Positions 35,043 to 42,734 of a DNA stretch of 55,636 bases are shown here, piece by piece. This stretch comes from an uncultured Sphingopyxis sp. Its GTDB lineage: Bacteria; Pseudomonadota; Alphaproteobacteria; Sphingomonadales; Sphingomonadaceae. Within the stretch, counting starts at the first letter, position 1, and each line of letters begins with the position of its first letter. Below the pieces are notes generated by a model. The model saw only the letters and a list, made by a program, of their open reading frames with translations. It searched no databases and had not been told where the DNA came from. The stretch is taken from positions 1 to 55,636 of the forward strand of contig CAKZIN010000085.1 of NCBI GenBank assembly GCA_936933955.1, given 5' to 3'. Position numbers and translations under genes: made by a program.

Positions 35043-35061
35043 GGCGCGTTTGAAACGCGCC
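35043..35061 (-). repeat. Intercistronic hairpin before the giant barrel-protein gene
   Basis: GGCGCGTTT (35043-35051) and AAACGCGCC (35053-35061) are perfectly complementary around a single base. The stem lies between the stop of the 354-residue DUF11 gene and the start of the barrel gene; there is no U run, so it looks like an attenuating or RNA-stabilising stem rather than a full terminator. Confidence 0.55.
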
Positions 35062-35085
35062 GCCCTTGCCCTCACTGCGTCAGGA

Positions 35086-36150
35086 TCACTTCACCGTTGC
35101 GGTAAAGGTCACGACGTTGCTGGCGTTCGGCGCGATCGTGCCGAGCGTCGCGGTGACGTTGCTGCCGGATATGGTCTGGGGGGTCGACCCCGCGGTGCAG
35201 CTCGTCGTCGTCGATGTGCCGCCCGAAAAGGCGGTGCCGGCGTTCAAGGTGAGGTTGGTCGTGGGAACGGGGTCAGTAATCGTGACCGATTCCGCGCTGA
35301 CCGACCCGTTGTTAGCGACCACAATGCAGTATTGAACAACGGCGCCCGGGATCATCAGCGGATTGTTCGTGCCGCGGATCGGATCCGACAGGACAAAGCT
35401 GCGCTTGGTTACGTTGAGCGTGGCGGAGGCGACGCGGAAGGCGTCGTTCGCGCTAGATTGGCCGATCGCGGGGTTGGCCCCCTGCGGAACCCTGACAGCG
35501 CTCGCGAAGAGCGTGTCGACGACAAGTCGGTTCGTGTCGTTGGCCGTGGATTCGGTGACGACCGCGCCGAAAGTACCCGATGCCCCACCCGCGTGCGAGG
35601 TCGCTGTCAGCCGGATGGCGGACGCATCGCCGTTGACCCGACCGGACGCGATGTCGCCCACGGCAAGAATCATGACGCTCGCCCCGGCCGCAACTTCATC
35701 CAGCTGGCCATTGACGATCTGAGTATCGCCCGAGTCCCAAAGACCGTTGTTGTTGACGTCACGATAATAGGTGATCGGAGCGACATCGAAATTGTCGGTC
35801 GTGCCGAACAGGCTGGTGCCGTCGGGGAGCTGCGTTACGCTCAGCTGGAAATCCAACGGCGCGTTGCTCGCGTTGGTCAGCTGAAAGCGCGTTGCGGCAT
35901 TTGTCTGGGCCGGGGTCGAGGATGTGGCCGACCCCCCGACTTCGACCAGCGTGAAGTCGACCTTGCGGTCCACCGCGAACTTGTCCTGGGCCGTGACCGG
36001 GTTCTGGCTCACATTGTTCACAAAGTAGCCGACGGTCACCTCGTTGGTGATCTGCGTCCCGGCAGGCGTAGCCGTCTGCGCCTGCGCGAACGCCGGCAGG
36101 GCGATCAGCGCGAACGCGCTGACCTTCAACGGTATGTGAAACTTGTTCAT
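35086..36150 (-). CDS. Exported DUF11-domain protein with EF-hand-like loop
   Basis: Unnamed surface or periplasmic protein of 354 residues from the ATG at 36150, which has GAAGGA upstream at 8-base spacing. A signal peptide (MNKFHIPLKVSAFALIALPA, cleavage near AQA-Q) precedes a beta-sandwich N-terminal half with the calcium-type loop DVNNNGLWDSGD (residues 131-142; D131, N133, N135, L137, D139 and D142 in EF-hand spacing). The C-terminal half is a DUF11/conserved-repeat domain (TLNVTKRSFV, PGAVVQYCIVVANNGSVSAE, ITDPVPTTNL). It is the third of four genes transcribed leftward; the 73-base gap from the preceding gene holds a small GCGGCA/TGCCGC hairpin (36180s). Role inferred to be structural. 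Confidence 0.82.
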   Translation of the reverse strand: MNKFHIPLKVSAFALIALPAFAQAQTATPAGTQITNEVTVGYFVNNVSQNPVTAQDKFAVDRKVDFTLVEVGGSATSSTPAQTNAATRFQLTNASNAPLDFQLSVTQLPDGTSLFGTTDNFDVAPITYYRDVNNNGLWDSGDTQIVNGQLDEVAAGASVMILAVGDIASGRVNGDASAIRLTATSHAGGASGTFGAVVTESTANDTNRLVVDTLFASAVRVPQGANPAIGQSSANDAFRVASATLNVTKRSFVLSDPIRGTNNPLMIPGAVVQYCIVVANNGSVSAESVTITDPVPTTNLTLNAGTAFSGGTSTTTSCTAGSTPQTISGSNVTATLGTIAPNASNVVTFTATVK

Positions 36151-36223
36151 CGCGATGGTCCTTCGCAAAGCTGCGCGGCACGGTCTGCCGCGTATTGGGG
36201 AGGGGAGAGTCGAGGACTGAGCG

Positions 36224-36709
36224 TCAGCGCACGGCGCCGTCGAAGCTCAGTTCGCCCGTGCCGCCGGGCGCGATCGGGCTCGCCAGCCGCCAGCGCACGT
36301 GAGTGACGTCGGCGGGCGTCGCGGGGCGTTCCGTTCCATCGGCCGCACGCAGCTTGAGCGTGTTCAGCGGGCCGAACGTCCGGCCGCCATCGACCGACAC
36401 GAGCGCGCCGCCGGTCGCGTTCCCGACGTAGGAGACCTGCGCGGGCAGCGGATTGTTGATCTCGAAGTTGGTCGCAGGCTGCGCGCCGCGGTTGGCGTAG
36501 CGCACGTAGAAGCGCAGCTGATCGCCGGGCACGACCGCATTGGGTGCTTCGTATCGGGTCTGCTGCGAACCATCGGCCGCCGTCACCGTGCGCGCGACGC
36601 GAACCTCGGTGTTGAGTTCCATCGCGTTCGTCTGGGCGAGCGCGGGAGCCGACGCGACCGCCAGCGCGGCAACCAGGAGGCGGCGGCGGAAACGAGCTTT
36701 ACTGGTCAT
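36224..36709 (-). CDS. Small exported DUF11-like Ig-fold protein
   Basis: 161 residues with a signal peptide (MTSKARFRRRLLVAALAVAS, cleavage APALA-Q). The mature protein is one beta-sandwich of DUF11 type: VVPGDQLRFYVRYANRGAQP followed by FEINNPLPAQVSYVGNATGG, then PIAPGGTGELSFDGAV at the end, the usual closing strand of the domain. It looks like a single-domain counterpart of its neighbours and could be a subunit or cap of a fibre. The ATG at 36709 lies inside the preceding gene (11-base overlap), so its translation is probably coupled to it. Confidence 0.78.
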   Translation of the reverse strand: MTSKARFRRRLLVAALAVASAPALAQTNAMELNTEVRVARTVTAADGSQQTRYEAPNAVVPGDQLRFYVRYANRGAQPATNFEINNPLPAQVSYVGNATGGALVSVDGGRTFGPLNTLKLRAADGTERPATPADVTHVRWRLASPIAPGGTGELSFDGAVR

Positions 36710-37694
36710 TGATCGTCACCTTGAAGCTGATGGTGCGGGTCTGTCCGCCGGGCACGTCGCCCAGCGTCACGTTGATGGCGTTGCTGCTGAAGCGGCCCGC
36801 GTCGCTGTCGGCGGCGTCGCTCAAAGCTGTGGCGCCGAGCATCAGCGAGCCCGCGACGTAGGTCGTGCCAGCGGGGATCGAATCGTTGATCTCCAGCGCG
36901 TTGACCGTGCCCGACCCCTGCGTCGTCGCGACGATCGAGTAGGTGATGGTCGCGCCGGGGATGGCGGCAGTTGTGTTGAAGCGATTGGAGACGACAGCCG
37001 ACTTGTGCAGTCCGACTGATGCCGCCGACACCTGAAGCGTCCCGCTCGCCTCATCATCGCCGCCGGTGGAGCCGACGAGCGCGTTTCCGCCCCCCTCGCC
37101 GAGACCGGCGAACACGGTGCCAGGCGTGCCGGTGCCCGTCTTGGAGGTCGCGATCAGCGCGATGTCACCGCGCTGGCCGTCAGTGACGGAGGAAGGCGTG
37201 GCGACCTCGACCAGAATGCCGACGCTCGCGCCTGGCTCGAGCGTCGGGTCATTGCTTCCCGGCTGATAGACCGCATCGACGCCCGGCTCGAAGGTGCCGT
37301 TGTCGTTCAAATCGAGGATGATGCGCTGCACCGTCGGGTTGAAATCATCCCCGCCGATCGCCGCATTGGTGGTGAGGCCAAAGGTTTCGCCACCATTGCC
37401 GCTGTTGACCAGTTTGAAGCGCACCAGTTCGCTCGCGTCGCCCGGCGTCGTCGCCATCGGGTTCGCGCTCGTCAGGGTCACGGTCGGATCGATGATCTCG
37501 TCGACCTTGAGCTTGTTGATGTTGGACTGTTCCGTCCGGGTCTCGCCCGAAACGGTGTAGCGTGCGCTGGCGGTGTTCTCGATCATCGTGCCCGCACGGG
37601 TGGGGGCGGCGACGGCCGGCGCTGCGCAGCAAGCGAGTGCGGTAATACTGGCGCCCATCAGCCAACGGCTGCGGGCGACGTCAACGGACTTCAT
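36699..37694 (-). CDS. Exported DUF11-domain protein, first gene of the surface-protein operon
   Basis: 331 residues. The ATG at 37694 has GGAGG ten bases upstream. A signal peptide (WLMGASITALACCAAPAVAA) leads to ENTASARYTVSGETRTEQSN, a beginning shared in style with the giant protein (VENVAQARWSG). The first half contains DLNDNGTFEPGVD (residues 128-140), an EF-hand-like acidic loop. The second half is a DUF11 domain (VGLHKSAVVSNRFNTTAAIP, PGATITYSIVATTQGSGTVN, INDSIPAGTTYVAGSLMLG) closing with VPGGQTRTISFKVTI. It overlaps the next gene by 11 bases. No cleavage or anchoring motif (LPxTG, PEP-CTERM) is visible. Confidence 0.82.
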   Translation of the reverse strand: MKSVDVARSRWLMGASITALACCAAPAVAAPTRAGTMIENTASARYTVSGETRTEQSNINKLKVDEIIDPTVTLTSANPMATTPGDASELVRFKLVNSGNGGETFGLTTNAAIGGDDFNPTVQRIILDLNDNGTFEPGVDAVYQPGSNDPTLEPGASVGILVEVATPSSVTDGQRGDIALIATSKTGTGTPGTVFAGLGEGGGNALVGSTGGDDEASGTLQVSAASVGLHKSAVVSNRFNTTAAIPGATITYSIVATTQGSGTVNALEINDSIPAGTTYVAGSLMLGATALSDAADSDAGRFSSNAINVTLGDVPGGQTRTISFKVTINDQ

Positions 37695-37723
37695 CTCGGC
37701 TGGTCCTCCGATAAGTGACGTCC

Positions 37724-37746
37724 ATTTCGAACGAAAAGGTCGAAAT
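37724..37746. promoter_or_regulatory. Inverted repeat upstream of the DUF11 operon
   Basis: ATTTCGA (37724-37730) and TCGAAAT (37740-37746) are perfect 7-base half-sites with a 9-base spacer, 30 bases upstream of the first DUF11 gene. It lies in the 124-base divergent spacer shared with the AI-2E family gene and is A/T-rich against its surroundings; a regulator-binding site is possible. No certain -35/-10 pair was found. Confidence 0.4.
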
Positions 37747-37818
37747 TCAGTTAACAGCCGCAGGGCTCACGCTTTTTTCGCTATGGGCGCCGAGAAGCGC
37801 TGATGGCATAGCGGCGCG

Positions 37819-39042
37819 GTGAGCGAGCTCGATCGACCTCAACCCATTCTGCCCACCGCATCCCCAGCCCACGCGGCGGGCGAGGCGCTGCGCGCGTCAA
37901 CGCCCGCGACGCAGAGCGACGGCGCGATCCCGCCTCGCGCGCCCGACACCATGTGGCTGCGGAGGATTTACTGGGTCCTGCTGACCGGGGTGCTGCTCGG
38001 GGCGCCGCTCGCGCTCAAGGCGGGCTCAGAGGTGTTCCTGCCGGTGACGGCGGCCGTGCTGATCGCCATCGCGCTGGTACCCAGCCTCGAATGGCTCGAG
38101 CGGCGCGGAGTGCCCTCGGGCGGCGCTGCGGCGCTGTGCGTGCTGATGTTCCTGACGATGGTTGCGCTGGCGCTCTCGACGGTCATCGTGCCCGCTGCGG
38201 ACTGGGTGGTCGCATTGCCGGAGCGGCTGCCGCGCGTCCAAGCGACGCTCGGCCCGTTGATCGAGCTGTACGCGAACCTTCAGAAATTCATCGACAATGC
38301 GGTCGCTCGTCTGGCCGTCGAAAGCCAAGCGCAGGCGCAGGCGGTGGCGATCCAGGCGGACGGCTCGATGGGCGCCTTCATTTCGTCCGCGCCGTCGGTG
38401 CTCATCCAGACGTTTTTCGCGCTGCTGCTGATCTTCTTTTTCCTTGCCGGATGGAGCGCGCTGCGGCGCAGCACAATCAATTCCCGGGCGAGCTTTGATT
38501 CCGCGCTCAATACCGCGCGCATCATCCAGAACGTGGTCGATTCCACCGCGGCCTACCTCACCACGATTTCAGCCATCAACGTCGCGCTCGGTGCCACCAA
38601 CGCGCTGCTCTTGTGGGCGCTTGGCATGCCCAGCCCGCTCATGTGGGGCGGCATCATAGCGCTGTGCAATTTCGTGCCCTACGTCGGCCCGGTGCTCGCC
38701 GCCGCGCTGTTGGCGCTCGGCGGTCTGATGAGCTTCGACAATGTCTGGTTGGCCATGACCCCCGCGGTCATCGCGATCATCCTTCACTTTCTCGAAGCGA
38801 ACCTCGTCACCCCCTATATTCTGGGGAGGCGGCTGACGATCAATCCGGTGATGATCCTCCTGTCGCTGAGCTTCTGGGGATGGGTTTGGGGCGCGGCGGG
38901 CGCGCTGCTGGCGGTGCCCATCCTGATCGTCCTGCAGACCGTTCGCACATCGCTCAGCCAGCCGGCGCTACCGCCGCCGTCGCCGCTGCCACCGACCCGT
39001 CCGACGGTCGGTGAAACGGAAAATCTCACCCAAGCCGGTTGA
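37819..39042 (+). CDS. AI-2E family (PF01594) inner-membrane permease
   Basis: Polytopic membrane protein of 407 residues from a GTG at 37819. Hydrophobic segments begin with RRIYWVLLTGVLLGAPLAL, and the conserved core includes LIFFFLAGW, the extended amphipathic central region and the C-terminal signature GALLAVPILIVLQTV preceded by FLEANLVTPYILGRRLTINP. Despite the family name, most members are not autoinducer-2 exporters; some are Na+/H+ antiporters or efflux-type proteins. The first 50 residues and the last 30 are Pro-rich and probably disordered. Its stop codon overlaps the -35 box of the following tRNA-Asp gene. Confidence 0.87.
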   Translation: MSELDRPQPILPTASPAHAAGEALRASTPATQSDGAIPPRAPDTMWLRRIYWVLLTGVLLGAPLALKAGSEVFLPVTAAVLIAIALVPSLEWLERRGVPSGGAAALCVLMFLTMVALALSTVIVPAADWVVALPERLPRVQATLGPLIELYANLQKFIDNAVARLAVESQAQAQAVAIQADGSMGAFISSAPSVLIQTFFALLLIFFFLAGWSALRRSTINSRASFDSALNTARIIQNVVDSTAAYLTTISAINVALGATNALLLWALGMPSPLMWGGIIALCNFVPYVGPVLAAALLALGGLMSFDNVWLAMTPAVIAIILHFLEANLVTPYILGRRLTINPVMILLSLSFWGWVWGAAGALLAVPILIVLQTVRTSLSQPALPPPSPLPPTRPTVGETENLTQAG

Positions 39043-39067
39043 CAGTACAGGGCGTGCGCCATATCGG
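39039..39067 (+). promoter_or_regulatory. tRNA-Asp promoter
   Basis: A consensus TTGACA (39039-39044), a 17-base spacer and TATCGG (39062-39067) lie 15 bases before the tRNA. The -35 box includes the stop codon of the upstream permease gene. Confidence 0.75.
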
Positions 39068-39082
39068 CCCGCCCCACACCAC

Positions 39083-39147
<65 letters not shown>

Positions 39148-39159
<12 letters not shown>

Positions 39160-39375
39160 TTTCCCTATCTCCATCCACATCAACAGTGGACGCAGCGGCG
39201 CGATCCAGAGCGTTCCGGCGATGGCGTAGTAGGCAATGGCGACGACCGTCGGCATCGGTCCGATCCACTCGGCGAGCGTGACGACCAAGAACGCCCAAAG
39301 CGCGATCAAAGCGAGGATGAGAAACGTTCCTGCCGTACGGCGCCAGGACGGCTGGACTTCGCCTTCTTCTGTCAT
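39148..39375 (-). CDS. DUF2842 small membrane protein
   Basis: 75 residues with two hydrophobic helices (TFLILALIALWAFLVVTLAE and VVAIAYYAIAGTLWIAPL) and the family's characteristic start QPSWRRTAGT and end PLLMWMEIGKW. Function unknown. The start overlaps the stop of the cyclo-ligase gene by four bases (ATGA). The last codons, including the TGA stop, are antisense to the acceptor end of tRNA-Asp. Confidence 0.85.
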
Positions 39376-39932
39376 CGGATAATCAGCTCCGCTTCGGTGA
39401 TGATGGCGTCGAGCGCGATGTCATGCGCTTCGCTTGGCGCCTCCGCCACCTCCTGAACACTCCACGCCAAGCCCAGTTTGAACGCCGCGGGCAACCTCCA
39501 CAACGCGCGATCATAATGGCCGCCCCCCTGGCCGAGCCGACGGAGGCGCCGGTCAAAGGCGACGAGCGGGACGAGGACGAGCTGCGGCACGACGGGATCG
39601 TTGTCGGCCTTGGGCTGGCGGAAACGGTGACGGGGCTCCACTTCGATCCCCGCAGCGATCCCACGAAAACTCAACTCACCGCCGTCAAGTCTCGGGTAAC
39701 ACAGCTCCGCGCCGGAGCCGGCGAAGAGGGTCGCCAGCGTAGTCGGATCTGGCTCGGCGTCGGTTGGGAAATAGGCTGCCACGCTGCGGACGCTACCCAC
39801 GCGGCGGGCGAGGTCCTCCCACACCCGCTCACCGATGGGAAAGGCGTTCGATCCGCGCGCGGCGACGAAACGCTTGCGCTCTTGCCGAATCGCGCTTCGC
39901 AGCTCGATTTTGGAGGGCACAACACCGCTCAT
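39372..39932 (-). CDS. 5-formyltetrahydrofolate cyclo-ligase
   Basis: ATP-dependent conversion of 5-formyl-THF (folinate) to 5,10-methenyl-THF, returning the storage folate to the active pool. 186 residues. The N-terminal KIELRSAIRQERKRF region and the C-terminal LVPLVAFDRRLRRLGQGGGHYDRAL (ATP/Mg site, GQGGGHYDR) are diagnostic. It lies immediately downstream of a probable 6S RNA and zapA, the order long known for this gene in proteobacteria, and overlaps the DUF2842 gene by four bases. Confidence 0.94.
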   Translation of the reverse strand: MSGVVPSKIELRSAIRQERKRFVAARGSNAFPIGERVWEDLARRVGSVRSVAAYFPTDAEPDPTTLATLFAGSGAELCYPRLDGGELSFRGIAAGIEVEPRHRFRQPKADNDPVVPQLVLVPLVAFDRRLRRLGQGGGHYDRALWRLPAAFKLGLAWSVQEVAEAPSEAHDIALDAIITEAELIIR

Positions 39933-39942
39933 GTGCGGAAGT

Positions 39943-40105
39943 GACGGGACCGCGTGGGCCGTGGGCTGGAATATCCTCTGACGCCAGTAACGTCAGGTGG
40001 GAACAATGTGCGTCGGGCCAGGACCCGGGCAGGGACCGCCCCCATGGATGTTTTTATCGCCTCAGGGATGTTCGCTGCAGCGCGCACCCCGCAGTACCCG
40101 TCGCC
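39943..40105 (-). ncRNA. ssrS: Probable 6S RNA
   Basis: A 200-base non-coding gap separates zapA and the 5-formyl-THF cyclo-ligase gene, the position of 6S RNA in many proteobacteria. On the minus strand the ends can pair (GACGGG near 40100 with CCCGTC at 39943-39948), and the interior holds GTGCG/CGCAC and the strong hairpin CTGACG-TTACTGG-CGTCAG (about 39990-40010), fitting a long irregular rod. Ends are approximate (within about 15 bases). 6S RNA would bind RNA polymerase holoenzyme in stationary phase. The call rests on synteny and gross folding. Confidence 0.65.
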
Positions 40106-40134
40106 AAGCAAGATAGGAGCGGGGAGGGCTCCGC

Positions 40135-40428
40135 TCAAGCGCTGTTCGCGTGCGAGAGGCGATTCACCACCGCATCGACCCGGCGTTGCAGCGTGCCGAC
40201 CTGAGCCGCAGCGTCGACGAGTGCCGTTTCCGCCGCACCCGCGCGGTCTGCGAGCAGCAGGCCGGCAAGCACAAGCAGCCGCGCGTCGCCTGCTTCGCCG
40301 ATCATCGCGCGGGCGTTTGCTACCTGCTCGTCGAGGATCACGGCGAGCCTTTCCAGTTCGGGCTCGTCCCCGTCGGCGCAGCCGAGCGTGTAGCGGCGGC
40401 CGCCAATGCTGAGCGAGACATTCGCCAT
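40135..40428 (-). CDS. zapA: Cell division protein ZapA
   Basis: Small cytoplasmic protein that bundles FtsZ filaments at midcell. 97 residues: the N-terminal ZapA domain (MANVSLSIGGRRYTLGC, ELERLAVILDEQVANARAM) then a short coiled coil (AAQVGTLQRRVDAVVNRL). The start overlaps the stop of the upstream 60-residue gene by one base. A GAGCGG/CCGCTC hairpin at its stop (about 40117-40136) separates it from the 6S region. Confidence 0.9.
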   Translation of the reverse strand: MANVSLSIGGRRYTLGCADGDEPELERLAVILDEQVANARAMIGEAGDARLLVLAGLLLADRAGAAETALVDAAAQVGTLQRRVDAVVNRLSHANSA

Positions 40429-40610
40429 CAGCCGCGCTCGCCCAGCATCTGGTCGAGCTCGTCAATCACCGCCAGCACCTCACGGCGAAGCGCTTCATCT
40501 TTCGCCGCAGTTGGGCGCGGCCACTTCTCCCGCTCTTCAACGGTGCGTTCGAGCGTGCTGACCGATCGTTCGAGCAAGGCGAGGGCGTCATGGAGCGCTG
40601 GCATGGACAT
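40428..40610 (-). CDS. Small coiled-coil protein upstream of zapA
   Basis: 60 residues, almost wholly heptad-like (ALALLERSVSTLERTVEERE, EVLAVIDELDQMLGERG). It is coupled to zapA by a one-base stop/start overlap. The place and shape suggest a division-associated coiled-coil partner, comparable to ZapB in form, but no homology can be claimed. Two ATGs (40610 and 40604) are possible starts. Confidence 0.72.
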   Translation of the reverse strand: MSMPALHDALALLERSVSTLERTVEEREKWPRPTAAKDEALRREVLAVIDELDQMLGERG

Positions 40611-40710
40611 GGCCCCAGCCTAGCGCGACGAGGCCTGTGCGCAAAGCCGGGGCGAGCTTGACCGGCCCGCAATAGGTTCGCAAAGCACCCGCGCCGACGA
40701 ATCACGGTGA

Positions 40711-40729
40711 ACCGCCGACACGCGGCGGT
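40711..40729 (+). repeat. Leader hairpin before transketolase
   Basis: ACCGCCG (40711-40717) and CGGCGGT (40723-40729) form a perfect 7-bp stem with loop ACACG, directly upstream of the TTTGGAGGG ribosome site. There is no U run. It could affect initiation of tkt. Confidence 0.45.
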
Positions 40730-40742
40730 CTTTGGAGGGCAA

Positions 40743-42734
40743 ATGGCGGTCGAACCGCGGCAAATGGCGAACGCGATCCGCGCGCTCGCGATGGATGCAG
40801 TTCAAGCCGCCAACAGCGGCCATCCGGGTATGCCGATGGGCATGGCGGACGCCGCGACCGTTCTCTTCACAGAGTTTCTCAAGTTCGATCCGTCGCAGCC
40901 AAAATGGCCAGACCGTGACCGCTTCGTGTTGAGCGCGGGGCACGGCTCGATGCTGATTTATGCGTTGCTGCACCTCACCGGATACGAACGACCAACGCTC
41001 GACGATATTCGCAACTTTCGTCAGCTGACGTCGCCATGTGCCGGGCATCCCGAGAACTTTTTGCTCGAGGGAGTTGAGTGCACGACTGGTCCGCTGGGGC
41101 AGGGGGTCGCCATGGCGGTGGGCATGGCGCTCGCGGAACGACACCTCAACGCGCAGTTCGGGGATAGCCTCGTCGACCATCGCACCTGGGTCATCGCGGG
41201 CGATGGCTGTCTGATGGAGGGCATCAATCACGAGGCCGTGGGTCTCGCTGGACGCCTTCAACTCGGCAAGCTCAACGTCATATGGGACGATAACCGCATC
41301 ACCATCGACGGTGCGACCGACCTTTCGACCTGCGAGGATATCGAGGCGCGGCATGCTGCGGCGGGCTGGCATACGGTGCGCTGCGACGGCCACGATTTCG
41401 AGTCCATTCGCGCCGCCCTCAGAGAAGCTGCCGATGATCCGCGGCCAAGCCTCATCGCCTGCCGTACCATCATTGGTTGGGGCGCCCCGACAAAGGCCGG
41501 ATCCTCGGGTACCCACGGCTCTCCACTAGGCGACGAGGAGATCGCCGGCACACGCAAGGCGCTCGCCTGGACCTCCGAGCCGTTCGAGCTGGCGGACGAG
41601 ATGGTCGATGCGTGGCGCGCGGCCGGACGTCGCGGGGTCGCTGTGCGTGAGGCGTGGGAAGCCCGCGCTGCCGCCGCTCCGGCGGGCAAGGCGCTGGCGG
41701 AGCGGCTTGCCGGGCTCGATCCGGCTGCTGTCGCGGCGGCGGCGGATGCGCTTGTAGGCGAGCTTCTCGCGGAACCGAAGCCAATGGCCACGCGTGCCGC
41801 CAGCGAACGGGCGCTCAAGGCCTTCACGGCGAAATTCCCGGCCCTCATTGGCGGCTCCGCTGACTTGACGCCGAGCAATAACACCAAAACGCCGAGCACC
41901 GACGAACTGCGACCCGAAAGCTACGGCGGTCGATACATTCGCTACGGCATCCGTGAATTCGGGATGAGTGCGGCGATGAACGGGATGGCACTGCACGGTG
42001 GTGTCGTTCCCTACGGCGGCACCTTCCTCGTGTTTAGCGACTATGCGCGTCCGGCGATTCGGCTGGCGGCGCTGCAGAACGCGCAGACCATTTTCGTCAT
42101 GACTCACGACAGCATCGGCGTGGGCGAAGATGGCCCAACCCATCAGCCGATTGAGCATCTCCAGTCGCTGCGGATGATCCCTAAGCTGGCTGTTTTTCGT
42201 CCGTGTGATGCGGTGGAAACGGCGGAGTGCTGGGCATTGGCACTGCAGCGAACCGATGGTCCGTCACTCCTCGCGCTGTCGCGGCAGTCGCTTGCGGCGC
42301 TGCGCAACGATGCGGGCATGAAGAGCGCCAACGGCGGTTATGTTCTGCGTCGCGAGAGCGGCTCGCATCAGGTCACGCTGATCGCCACCGGAAGCGAAGT
42401 TGAAATTGCGGTCGGCGTGGCGGAAATGCTCGAGGCGGAGGGGGTTGGCTCGCGGATTGTGTCGATGCCGGCGACGCATCTGTTCGACGAACTGCCGATG
42501 GCCGAACGTAACGCGGTTCTCGGGGAAGCAGGCGTGCTGCGCGCTTCCATTGAGGCGGGCGTGACGCTCGGATGGCAGAAATATACGGGTTGCGACGGGC
42601 TCAACTTCGGGCTCGACCGCTTTGGCGCTTCGGCCCCCGCCAGCGACCTTTATCAACATTTCGGCCTCACCGCGGAGGCGATCGCGCCACGCATCATGGC
42701 CGCGCTCCAGGCACGAAAGGATCAGGCACAATGA
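40743..42734 (+). CDS. tkt: Transketolase
   Basis: ThDP-dependent transfer of two-carbon units in the pentose phosphate pathway. 663 residues from the ATG at 40743, chosen because TTTGGAGGG precedes it; an in-frame GTG at 40707 is unsupported. Signature elements: NSGHPGMPMGMAD, GHGSMLIYALLHLTGY, the ThDP motif GDGCLMEGINHEA through WDDNRIT, THDSIGVGEDGPTHQPIEHL (catalytic His and Glu region) and the C-terminal domain ATGSEVEIAV. The stop overlaps gap by four bases, starting the operon tkt-gap-pgk-fba-thiE-like. Confidence 0.96.
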   Translation: MAVEPRQMANAIRALAMDAVQAANSGHPGMPMGMADAATVLFTEFLKFDPSQPKWPDRDRFVLSAGHGSMLIYALLHLTGYERPTLDDIRNFRQLTSPCAGHPENFLLEGVECTTGPLGQGVAMAVGMALAERHLNAQFGDSLVDHRTWVIAGDGCLMEGINHEAVGLAGRLQLGKLNVIWDDNRITIDGATDLSTCEDIEARHAAAGWHTVRCDGHDFESIRAALREAADDPRPSLIACRTIIGWGAPTKAGSSGTHGSPLGDEEIAGTRKALAWTSEPFELADEMVDAWRAAGRRGVAVREAWEARAAAAPAGKALAERLAGLDPAAVAAAADALVGELLAEPKPMATRAASERALKAFTAKFPALIGGSADLTPSNNTKTPSTDELRPESYGGRYIRYGIREFGMSAAMNGMALHGGVVPYGGTFLVFSDYARPAIRLAALQNAQTIFVMTHDSIGVGEDGPTHQPIEHLQSLRMIPKLAVFRPCDAVETAECWALALQRTDGPSLLALSRQSLAALRNDAGMKSANGGYVLRRESGSHQVTLIATGSEVEIAVGVAEMLEAEGVGSRIVSMPATHLFDELPMAERNAVLGEAGVLRASIEAGVTLGWQKYTGCDGLNFGLDRFGASAPASDLYQHFGLTAEAIAPRIMAALQARKDQAQ

